A stretch of 5,812 bases of DNA from Acidimicrobiia bacterium (GTDB taxonomy: Bacteria > Actinomycetota > Acidimicrobiia > Spongiisociales > SHLN01): the NCBI GenBank assembly GCA_030623545.1, contig JAUXLW010000093.1, positions 1-5,812 on the forward strand. The letters run 5' to 3'. Both the position numbers and the translations under genes were made by a program. Positions 1-5,792 of this stretch are shown piece by piece (position 1 is the stretch's first letter; the number at the start of each line of letters is the position of its first letter). The notes beneath the pieces are model-generated. The model ran no database searches, was not told the origin of the DNA, and was given only the letters and a program-made list of their open reading frames with translations.

Positions 1-572
1 CCGAGGCGAGATTGTGGAGTCGGGCCCAGCGGCGGGCTGATGCTTTGGTGGGGATTGCCCAGGACTCACTCAACGCAACACTCAACAGGGAACCCGGTGA
101 GGGGGGAGTGTCGGGGCCGGTTGTCACTGTCATGGTCGAAGCATCTACTGCTGCTGAGACTAAGGGTGAGGCGGGGGTGGCTATTAGTGGCGGTCCCCGG
201 GTGGGTCCTGACATGTTGGATCGGATCCTGTGTGAAGGCTCAGTTGAGGTGATGGTTGATCCCGGTTCGGGTAGGTCCCCGGTTGTGAGTGCCACTACCG
301 GGGTGATTCCCCCCAAAATACGACGTTTCGTGCTGCTCCGAGACCGGGGTTGCACTATTGATGGATGCGGGAGCCGCTACCGGCTCGAGGTCCACCACAT
401 TGTTCCCCGCAGCCAAGGAGGCACCCATGATGTGGAGAACCTCGCCACGTTGTGCTGGTGGCACCACCACGTTGCCATTCACGGTCGTGGTTACCGGATT
501 GATCCCACCAGTCCCCCCCAACGAAGACGCATCATCCCCGAAGAACACGACCCAACCAAAAACCCACCCTGA
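1..572 (+). CDS. HNH endonuclease, DUF222/13E12-type, C-terminal part
   Basis: The reading frame is open from the left edge (first full codon at position 3) to TGA at 570-572, so this is the 3' part of a longer gene; an internal TTG at 12 is not a credible start. The last third carries an HNH nuclease domain. Counting from position 12, it has Cys114 and Cys119 (CTIDGC), the catalytic-type His pair 128-129 (VHHIVPRSQGG), Asn143 (VENL), Cys148 and His151-153 (LCWWHHH). The spacing is that of the HNH module at the end of actinobacterial DUF222 proteins, including the Mycobacterium REP13E12 family; the DUF222 part would be upstream, off the window. HNH domains of this kind bind a divalent metal and cut DNA, but the cellular role of DUF222-HNH proteins is not settled and they are often multicopy. 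A Pro/Arg-rich tail of about 25 residues follows. The key HNH residues are intact, so the domain does not look broken. Confidence 0.9.
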   Translation, partial: EARLWSRAQRRADALVGIAQDSLNATLNREPGEGGVSGPVVTVMVEASTAAETKGEAGVAISGGPRVGPDMLDRILCEGSVEVMVDPGSGRSPVVSATTGVIPPKIRRFVLLRDRGCTIDGCGSRYRLEVHHIVPRSQGGTHDVENLATLCWWHHHVAIHGRGYRIDPTSPPQRRRIIPEEHDPTKNPP

Positions 573-698
573 CGGATTGCGGCTTGACAGCCCCGCGCCG
601 GAATGTATGCCGTTTTGTTCCGACTGCTGACGTGCTCGTCCGTGTCGGGGACTGAGGGCACCACCCGCTAAAGCCGCCGGCTGGAAGGGTCGGGCCTT

Positions 699-704
699 TA
701 CGAT
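699..704 (+). promoter_or_regulatory. Possible -10 element for the MscS gene (weak)
   Basis: TACGAT matches four of six bases of TATAAT and ends 6 nt before the ATG at 711. That spacing would give a leaderless transcript, a common arrangement in Actinomycetota. No good -35 hexamer lies 16-18 nt upstream, and there is no Shine-Dalgarno sequence at normal distance from the start (GGAAGG at 683-688 is over 20 nt away). The rest of the 573-710 gap contains only short 4-bp stems and no gene. Base match alone is weak evidence. Confidence 0.2.
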
Positions 705-710
705 CTGGTG

Positions 711-1568
711 ATGTTCGTAGCGGCCGGCCTCTCCGAAAACGTCACAAGCCACGCGGCCGTCTCCAGCTACGTGATAGTGGGGCTGGTGCTGGTGGCGACC
801 TGGGCTATCACCCGGTGGGGCCATCGAGCCGTGGATCGCGTCGTGGAACGGCGCGGGACAGACAGCGAACGTCGTCAGCGCATCAATACGTTGTGGATAG
901 TCATTCGCCGGGTCACCCTGGTGGCGTTGTGGATCCTCGGCTTGCTCATGGTCCTGAGCGTGTGGAGCATCAGCATTGCTCCGCTTCTAGCCGTGGGGAC
1001 CATTGTTGGTTTGGCTTTGGGCTTCGGGGCACAATCGCTCGTGAAAGACCTGATTGCCGGGTTTTTCATCCTCGTGGAGAATCAGTTCTCCATCGGCGAC
1101 GTAGTGGAAATTGCCGGTACGTCGGGGACGGTGCAAGACATTCAGCTGCGTGTGACCGTGTTGCGGGACCTCAACGGCAAGGCCCACTACGTTCCCAACG
1201 GGTCAATCGTTGTGGCCACCAACTACACCCAGGATTTTGCCACCGCGGTCATCGACATCGGAGTTAGCTACGACACCGACGTTGATTTCGCCATGTCGAC
1301 CATTCTCGATGAGGCAGAGGCGATGCAGGCCGATGACGAATGGCAGGAGTCGATACTCGAGACACCCCAGCTGCTAGGCGTTGACGAGCTGGCCGATTCA
1401 GCGGTCGTCATTCGAATCCTGCTGCGGGTGGTGCCCGAGCAGCGCTGGGCGGTCCGCCGCGAGTTCCTACGGCGGGTAAAGATCCGCCTCGACGCCGCCG
1501 GGATCGAGATACCGTTCCCCCACCGCACACTGGTCATGAAGGGTGGGGAGTCAGCGCCCGGTTCCTAG
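711..1568 (+). CDS. Small-conductance mechanosensitive ion channel, MscS family
   Basis: This 285-residue protein is nearly the length of E. coli MscS (286). Family members are homoheptameric inner-membrane pores that open under membrane tension and release solutes after hypo-osmotic shock. Hydrophobic segments lie at about residues 18-36 (TM1) and 67-89 (TM2). A Gly/Ala-rich pore helix at about 92-120 (TM3) includes GLALGFGAQS and runs into ILVENQFSIGDVVEI, the MscS core signature. A beta-domain follows at about 135-175 (GTVQDIQLR, then YVPNGS), then an alpha/beta C-terminal domain ending in IPFPHRT, close to the IPFPQRT ending of many homologues. GTG at 708 and ATG at 711 are adjacent in frame; ATG is preferred, and neither has a clear ribosome binding site. 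The gene lies downstream of the HNH gene on the same strand, but the 138-nt gap suggests its own promoter. It converges with the lipid kinase gene. Confidence 0.95.
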   Translation: MFVAAGLSENVTSHAAVSSYVIVGLVLVATWAITRWGHRAVDRVVERRGTDSERRQRINTLWIVIRRVTLVALWILGLLMVLSVWSISIAPLLAVGTIVGLALGFGAQSLVKDLIAGFFILVENQFSIGDVVEIAGTSGTVQDIQLRVTVLRDLNGKAHYVPNGSIVVATNYTQDFATAVIDIGVSYDTDVDFAMSTILDEAEAMQADDEWQESILETPQLLGVDELADSAVVIRILLRVVPEQRWAVRREFLRRVKIRLDAAGIEIPFPHRTLVMKGGESAPGS

Positions 1569-1569
1569 A

Positions 1570-1580
1570 ACCCTCAGGGT
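1570..1580. other. Short palindrome between two convergent stop codons
   Basis: ACCCTCAGGGT is a perfect inverted repeat centred on C1575. It begins 2 nt after the MscS stop (1566-1568) and covers the stop of the opposing lipid kinase gene (1574-1576). Folded as a hairpin it gives only 4 bp with a 3-nt loop, and no T-tract follows on either strand, so it is too weak to call an intrinsic terminator. It is recorded because it is the only symmetric element at the junction where both transcripts must end. Confidence 0.3.
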
Positions 1581-2491
1581 GCCGCTACCAGGAGGGCATC
1601 GGGCACATTCGTGATGCGCAGCTCACCAAGCCTGCCCCACAGCTCGCCGTCTGCCTGGAACGGCGCCGGTGGGTCTGCTTCCACCGTCAGCTCGCTGACG
1701 GAGGCCCAGACTGTGGCTCCAGGGATCTTGTCGAGTCCCCTCCCGGCCGCTGCGGTCAGTGCCAGCCCCACGCCCCTGCTTGCCGTGGCTCGTTCGACGA
1801 TCAGGGCACTGAGGCCCTCGGCCGGTGCGGGTGTCAGGCGCAATGGGAGTCTTCCGAAGTAGGTGTACGGCCAATGCACCTGGGTCAATACCCCAACCGC
1901 GTTGGCCTGTTGATCGGCGGACGTAACCCGCATTGTGGCCGGCCGGTTACGGAACCTGCTCAGGAAGAGCCAGGTGGCCGAACGGGCATAGTGAAGCCCG
2001 CCGAACCAGGCCTTGCGATGTGGCGTGGCCTCGGCCTGCTGGACGACTTCGGCATCGAGCCCGATCCCGGCGGCGAACAGGGCGTAGCCGGACAAACGGA
2101 GCCCCGGGCCATTGCCTTCCACCCTGGCCACCGGGATGCGGCCGGTGTTCGGCCTGGCGGCCAGAAACTTGGCGGCAGCCAGGGGTCGGGAGGGAAGTTT
2201 GAGGATTCGGGACATCACGTTGGTGGTGCCCACGGGAATCAACCCCAGGGCGCTGTCGGTGCCGACCAGGCCGTTGGCGACATGGTGGGTGACGCCGTCC
2301 CCGCCCATCGCCACCACCATATCTACCCCGTTAGCGGCTGCCTTGGCGCTGGCATCTCCGGACTCCTCAGGGCCGTTGGGCCACACCGATTCCACCTCGT
2401 AGGTCTCCGAGAGGATCGCCAGCACCTCCCGGTGGGTGGCGCCGGTGAATCCAGAGGCGAGGGGGTTTGCTATCAGCAGCAGGCGAGACAC
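1574..2491 (-). CDS. Diacylglycerol/sphingoid-type lipid kinase (DAGK catalytic domain)
   Basis: This 305-residue protein has the length and motifs of the DgkB/YegS/LCB5 family of soluble lipid kinases, which transfer phosphate from ATP to diacylglycerol or a related lipid at the membrane face. The N-terminus has the beta-strand and turn LLLIANPLASG (residues 4-14). The nucleotide-binding loop is AMGGDGV (61-67) and the second motif is LIPVGTTN (84-91). GIGLDAEVV (142-150) and the C-terminal FQADGELWG (278-286) match the conserved second-domain strands. The usual GGDGT reads GGDGV, a conservative-looking change rather than evidence of inactivity. The start is GTG; an in-frame TAG lies four codons upstream, so no earlier standard start is possible. 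No clear ribosome binding site is seen. It is the last gene of the minus-strand run, 59 nt after the transporter stop, and converges with MscS. The lipid substrate cannot be read from sequence. Confidence 0.93.
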   Translation of the reverse strand: MSRLLLIANPLASGFTGATHREVLAILSETYEVESVWPNGPEESGDASAKAAANGVDMVVAMGGDGVTHHVANGLVGTDSALGLIPVGTTNVMSRILKLPSRPLAAAKFLAARPNTGRIPVARVEGNGPGLRLSGYALFAAGIGLDAEVVQQAEATPHRKAWFGGLHYARSATWLFLSRFRNRPATMRVTSADQQANAVGVLTQVHWPYTYFGRLPLRLTPAPAEGLSALIVERATASRGVGLALTAAAGRGLDKIPGATVWASVSELTVEADPPAPFQADGELWGRLGELRITNVPDALLVAAP

Positions 2492-2550
2492 CAGCGCAGG
2501 CTAACGGCCCCAAACCTTTCGCAAATCGCTCATCAGCCGCGACAAGAGAG

Positions 2551-3783
2551 CTACCTGGTGTTCGCCCAATCCCGGGGGGAGTCGTCGACCTGTGCCAGGA
2601 CAACCCTGGCGACCACCAGGAAGATGAAAAGGGCACCCATAGCCGTCATCCGCCCGAGGCCGGCGACGTCCGCGATCAAGGCCCAAAGCAGTGGCCCGAG
2701 GATGGTGGCGAAGCGTCCCACCGTGGCGTAAAGGCCGTAGAACTCGGCGAAGTGCTCCGGCGGGGAGATGCGAGCCATGTAGGTGCGGTCGGCGCTCCAG
2801 GTGGCCCCCAGAGCCAACCCACCCATGATCACGAGCGTCGTTCCTAAAGATTTAGCGTCCAGCGCGGCAGCGAGAAGTCCGAAGATCCAGGCAGCCATCC
2901 ATAGGTAGAGCGCCAGGTGAAGGGTGCGGCGGGGGCCGATGCGCTCGGTGAGGCGGCCGCCTCCGATTCCACCGGCGATCGAGGCGAGGATTCCGTATGC
3001 GAGCACTATCTCTAGCTCGCTGAGGGTGAATCCGACCTCCTCGAGGGCGAAAACGGTCAGAAAGCCGCCGATCATGGTGTTGATGGCATCGCTATAGAAG
3101 AACCGCCCGATGAGAAACGGCACCAACCCCTCGTAGTTGCCGGCTGCTCGCCACGATTTCCGGACCTGAGAAAGAGCCTGTCGCACCGATGGCGGGTTTC
3201 CTTGCTTACGGGGCCGAGGGCGTTCCTTTAGGAAGAAGAACGCCGGCAACGCGAAAATCAGAAAGAGCACCGCCAAAGTGCGAAACACCACGGCATGGCC
3301 ATGATCATCAATCAAAAGGCGCCCCACCCCAACCGCGATGAAAGAGCCGACATAGCCAATCCCGACACCGAGGCCTGATATCCGGCCGCGGTTCTCTTCC
3401 GTCGATACGTCAACCAGCAGGGCATCGTAGAAGAAGGACCCGACATGGAATCCCACCAGAGCGAGTGAAAACAACGCCAGCGAGGCTCCGACCCCGGGGC
3501 TGGCAAGGAAGAAGGTTGCCGAAACGGCAACCAGGGTTGCTCCTATGAGATAAGGACGCCGGGTTCCCTGGTGATCGCTCCTAGCTCCCAGCCATGGTGC
3601 GAGGATGATCACGGCAATCATCGCGGCGTCGATGGCCAGAGCCAGATCGCGATCCCGCCACTCGTTTGCATCCACCACCCATTCCGCGAAATAGAGGCCG
3701 CCAACGCCGAGGGCAAAGACCGTGTTTGCCAGGTCGTAGGTTGCCCAGGCTGCCACGCTGCGGCGGGTGGGCCGCCATGTCAC
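2551..3783 (-). CDS. MFS transporter, UMF1/Atg22-like family
   Basis: The protein has 410 residues and about 12 hydrophobic segments, so it is an integral inner-membrane transporter. Family hallmarks are visible: AAWATYDLANTVFA at the N-terminus (11-24), DHQGTRRP in the first cytoplasmic loop (70-77), FYDALLVDVSTEENRGRISG (118-137), GRFFYSDAINTMIGG (226-240) and the second-half block from ATWSADRTYMARI to FYGLYATVGRF (327-358). These match bacterial UMF1 proteins related to the yeast vacuolar amino-acid effluxer Atg22; the bacterial substrate is generally unknown. The frame is open upstream to 3855, but GTG at 3783-3781 is chosen because the protein then begins just before the conserved WATYDLAN block. 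This start overlaps the TGA of the preceding gene as GTGA, which implies translational coupling; an AGGG at 3789-3786 lies too close to act as a standard ribosome binding site. The stop is TAG at 2553-2551. Confidence 0.92.
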   Translation of the reverse strand: MTWRPTRRSVAAWATYDLANTVFALGVGGLYFAEWVVDANEWRDRDLALAIDAAMIAVIILAPWLGARSDHQGTRRPYLIGATLVAVSATFFLASPGVGASLALFSLALVGFHVGSFFYDALLVDVSTEENRGRISGLGVGIGYVGSFIAVGVGRLLIDDHGHAVVFRTLAVLFLIFALPAFFFLKERPRPRKQGNPPSVRQALSQVRKSWRAAGNYEGLVPFLIGRFFYSDAINTMIGGFLTVFALEEVGFTLSELEIVLAYGILASIAGGIGGGRLTERIGPRRTLHLALYLWMAAWIFGLLAAALDAKSLGTTLVIMGGLALGATWSADRTYMARISPPEHFAEFYGLYATVGRFATILGPLLWALIADVAGLGRMTAMGALFIFLVVARVVLAQVDDSPRDWANTR

Positions 3784-4379
3784 TTCCCTGGTAGCTCGAT
3801 GGCGTAGTAGCCAGCCGGAGGCCGAAAGACAGAACGGCTCATCGGCGAGAGCCACGCGGCCGGATGAATCACAGGCAGAACTCGGCCGGTGGCCTTCCAG
3901 CTAACAGCCGCGAACCGTCGATGAGTCCACATGGTTGCCGCGTCCCGAGCCAGTCCGGGAAGCAGCAGCACTTCGGCCGAGTCCACCGCACCAAGCTTGA
4001 TGGGAAGACGGAGATAGCCGAGACCGCGTGCGACGGCCCGGCGATCGGTGATGATCGTCGCCCGGGTCGCTCCCAGGACTGCGGCGGTCTCGAGAGCCCA
4101 GAGTGACTCGTGATGCAGCGAGAGAACGCCGATGGTCGCGGCGTCGGAGATCTCCATGCCAATCTCACTCGCCCACGACTGATCGTTGAGGACATCCAGA
4201 ACTGAGCTCAGGCCTTGCGAGGCCCGATAGGCGTCGGGGTCGAGCGCCGGCTCCGTGACGGCGAGGATCAGTGGTGAATCGGGCCGACGGCGGCGGATCT
4301 GTTGGGCGGCATCCAGCCCTTCGCCGACCCAGTTGTCCCTGGTCAGACCCATCAATCCCTCGGCGGCAAGGCGCGCCAA
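3780..4379 (-). CDS. Uncharacterised protein, possibly a divergent eIF-2B-like fold
   Basis: I do not recognise this 199-residue protein with confidence. It is soluble, with no signal peptide or membrane segment. An Arg-rich helical start (to about residue 34, IRRRRPDSPL) precedes an alternating strand/helix half with hydrophobic strands near 82-87, 107-111, 136-141 (EVLLLPG) and 167-171 (VLPVI). The order, a helical part with an xRPxS-like turn, then strands spaced as in GVLSLHHES, TIITDRR, DSAEVLLLPG and GRVLPVI, faintly recalls eIF-2B/MtnA-type proteins, but their catalytic Cys and Asp motifs are not seen. The first half can also be laid over a degenerate receiver. The TTG start has no ribosome binding site; ATG at 4352-4350, just after GAGGGA, is an alternative. 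The frame stays open up to TAA at 4451-4449 with no ATG, GTG or TTG, and a neighbouring frame looks coding (see findings), so the true 5' end is uncertain. Its TGA overlaps the transporter start. Confidence 0.7.
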   Translation of the reverse strand: MARLAAEGLMGLTRDNWVGEGLDAAQQIRRRRPDSPLILAVTEPALDPDAYRASQGLSSVLDVLNDQSWASEIGMEISDAATIGVLSLHHESLWALETAAVLGATRATIITDRRAVARGLGYLRLPIKLGAVDSAEVLLLPGLARDAATMWTHRRFAAVSWKATGRVLPVIHPAAWLSPMSRSVFRPPAGYYAIELPGK

Positions 4380-4466
4380 ACTCAGAGGATCGGACCACTC
4401 GTCACGAGTAGCACTTTCGAGAAGCTCGAGAGGTTGCGTTTTCCCGCCTTAGCCGTTCCTCTCAAT

Positions 4467-4880
4467 TTATCCGGTTTGGCGGAACTTCGCACTTTGGTCG
4501 AGGAGGGCCTGGATCTCATCGCGAAGATGGCCGGGTCTGAAGGGTTTGGTGATGAAGCCGTCCGCCCCTCTTCGCTCGGCGGCGGCCGCCACTTCGGGCT
4601 GGGCATGAGCGGTGACGATGATGATGCCGATGTCGGCGGTGGCGGCATCGCCGCGCAGTTCCCGCAGGACCTCCCACCCATCGATGCCGGGCAGGCCAAT
4701 ATCGAGCAAGATGACGTCGGGCAGCTCGGCTTTGGCCATGGCCAGGCCGGAAATTCCGTCCTCCGCGCTCAACATGCGAAGGCCGAGCGGGCGAACGCTC
4801 ACCTCGATGAGGCGACGCACGCTCGGCGAGTCTTCAACTATGAGCACAGTGGCGGCCGCTTGGGGCGCTCCGGAGTGCAT
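4467..4880 (-). CDS. Single-domain response regulator (CheY-like receiver)
   Basis: This 137-residue protein is one receiver domain with no output domain. All phosphotransfer residues are present: the acidic pair Glu16-Asp17 after strand 1 (TVLIVEDSPS), the phosphoacceptor Asp60 (VILLDIGLPGIDGWE), Thr90 (IIIVTAHAQ) and Lys112 (GFITKPF). It should accept phosphate from a histidine kinase and act through protein-protein contact, as CheY, Spo0F or DivK do. No kinase is encoded in this window, so its partner is elsewhere. The start is ATG 4880-4878; another ATG 17 nt upstream is out of frame and gives only a short peptide. The preceding nuclease gene stops 36 nt upstream on the same strand, so cotranscription is likely. 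No strong ribosome binding site is visible. The TAA at 4469-4467 is followed closely by GAGAGGAA (4463-4456), which might serve the next gene, although no standard start lies at the right distance. Confidence 0.95.
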   Translation of the reverse strand: MHSGAPQAAATVLIVEDSPSVRRLIEVSVRPLGLRMLSAEDGISGLAMAKAELPDVILLDIGLPGIDGWEVLRELRGDAATADIGIIIVTAHAQPEVAAAAERRGADGFITKPFRPGHLRDEIQALLDQSAKFRQTG

Positions 4881-4916
4881 GGGCTGATTGTCGGCATGAG
4901 CCAGGTTTGCCTGTAG

Positions 4917-5714
4917 CTAAAAGGCGCGGCGGGCCACTACATTCCCAGAAGCGTCGAGTAGGTAGGCGGTGTCGCCCCCATTGTTCCAGATCGCGTCGCC
5001 ATCGCACCAGTAAAGCTTGTCATTTCCATCGTCGCCGCAGCCACTCAGAACCCGGACTCGCTCACCGGCTTCGAGCTCGAATCCTGCCGGGAACCTAAAT
5101 CGGTGCCGGGAGGATTCATCCCGCAGGGCCCAACCTGAGAGCTCGACGGTTCGGCTTCCCTCGTTGGCGACTTCCACCCATTCCCCGTTGGGGTTCTGCG
5201 AATCATCGCCCGGGGCATCCGGCCGGAGGTCGCTGACGGTGAGCGCGGCAGAAGTAGCCGGGCCGCATGCGCTGCCTTCCCACAAGCCCAGGCGGTTGGC
5301 GAAAGCGCTGGCCTCTTCAGCCTTGAAATCATCCAAAAGGGCATGCTCGTTCGAAGGTGCGAGCGCGAAGCCGCCGGCGATGAGCTGCTGGTTGACGAGG
5401 ACGCCGCCGTCGGTGTAGACGTAACGCAGGAGGCGCCCGAACTGGTCGTCATCGTTACCAGCCAGGCGAACCGTGGGCCCGACCAGATCACGCGTGGCGG
5501 CCCTCGCTTCGTCCGAGAAGCATTCGTCCCGTTCCGGAGTGTTTATGCCAAGCAGGCGCACATCGCGCTCTCCGCCGTCGATTCGAACCACCAGGGAGTC
5601 GCCATCCAGGACCGTGACGACCTCTACGGTGTCCTGCGGAAATGGCGGCTCCACGGTGCTCGTGCAGGCAGCGGCAACCAGTAGCAGGGGGATGAACAAT
5701 CGGGGGCGACTCAC
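4917..5714 (-). CDS. Lipoprotein thermonuclease (SNase domain) fused to a lamin-tail domain
   Basis: Numbered from GTG 5714, this is a 265-residue surface protein. SRPRLFIPLLLVAAAC (2-17) is a lipoprotein signal with Cys17 as lipid anchor, so the enzyme should sit outside the membrane. Residues about 29-147 are a staphylococcal-nuclease domain: LDGDS (Asp39 equals Asp21 of S. aureus nuclease), Arg53 (like Arg35), NTPE 58-61 (Glu61 like the catalytic Glu43) and QFGR with Arg94 (like Arg87). The metal ligand Asp40 of S. aureus is Asn58 here. Residues about 158-265 form a lamin-tail domain (EWVEVAN, LSGWALRD, FELEAGERV, WNNGGDTAYLLD), a beta-sandwich common on secreted bacterial nucleases and thought to bind surfaces or DNA. 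Cys65/Cys150 and Cys226/Cys237 could form disulfides. Other starts are GTG 5732 and TTG 5753, and the frame is open to the window edge; the signal peptide favours 5714. It leads the minus-strand gene run. Confidence 0.9.
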   Translation of the reverse strand: MSRPRLFIPLLLVAAACTSTVEPPFPQDTVEVVTVLDGDSLVVRIDGGERDVRLLGINTPERDECFSDEARAATRDLVGPTVRLAGNDDDQFGRLLRYVYTDGGVLVNQQLIAGGFALAPSNEHALLDDFKAEEASAFANRLGLWEGSACGPATSAALTVSDLRPDAPGDDSQNPNGEWVEVANEGSRTVELSGWALRDESSRHRFRFPAGFELEAGERVRVLSGCGDDGNDKLYWCDGDAIWNNGGDTAYLLDASGNVVARRAF

Positions 5715-5735
5715 GGCGAAGACGTTACTCACGGT

Positions 5736-5752
5736 GCAGTAGGCAGTAGGCA
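5736..5752. repeat. Heptanucleotide tandem repeat GCAGTAG, about 2.4 copies
   Basis: Two perfect copies of GCAGTAG (5736-5742, 5743-5749) are followed by a partial GCA. The array lies between the GTG candidates of the nuclease gene (5714, 5732) and the larger CCTGCTT array. It has the same 7-bp period as that array and is roughly its inverted complement. It overlaps the least likely start candidate (TTG 5753-5751). Confidence 0.8.
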
Positions 5753-5757
5753 AGAAT

Positions 5758-5792
5758 CCTGCTTCCTGCTTCCTGCTTCCTGCTTCCTGCTC
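5758..5792. repeat. Heptanucleotide tandem repeat CCTGCTT, five copies
   Basis: Four perfect copies of CCTGCTT (5758-5785) are followed by a fifth with one change, CCTGCTC (5786-5792). Read on the minus strand, the direction of the nuclease gene, the unit is AGCAGGA, so every copy carries an AGGA that resembles a Shine-Dalgarno core. The array ends 43 nt before the preferred GTG start. A perfect short tandem array of this kind is liable to slippage, so copy number may vary between strains. Confidence 0.92.

Noticed and set aside
584..611. TTGACA (584-589), a perfect -35 hexamer, as a promoter for MscS
   Set aside because: The best partner at 16-nt spacing is TATGCC, a poor -10, and it would lie about 100 nt before the MscS start.
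672..682. AGCCGCCGGCT inverted repeat as a terminator of the HNH gene
   Set aside because: The stem is only 4 bp, no T-tract follows, and it lies about 100 nt past the HNH stop.
240..824. Open frame of 194 codons on the minus strand opposite the HNH and MscS genes
   Set aside because: It is antisense to the clear HNH domain and crosses the intergenic gap with low-complexity, motif-free sequence.
1874..2731. Long open frame of 285 codons on the + strand opposite the lipid kinase and transporter genes
   Set aside because: It lies antisense to two clear family members, is rich in Gly, Arg and Pro with no recognisable motif, and is the kind of open frame that GC-rich codon bias creates.
3784..3855. 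Extended N-terminus of the MFS transporter upstream to 3855
   Set aside because: It would overlap the preceding gene by 76 nt and add 24 residues ahead of the usual family N-terminus; the GTGA overlap start at 3783 fits better.
4302..4916. Open frame of 204 codons on the + strand opposite the receiver gene
   Set aside because: It is antisense to an intact CheY-like gene, with no domain of its own.
5758..5792. The CCTGCTT array as a small CRISPR array
   Set aside because: The units are 7 bp and contiguous with no spacers, so it is a simple tandem repeat.
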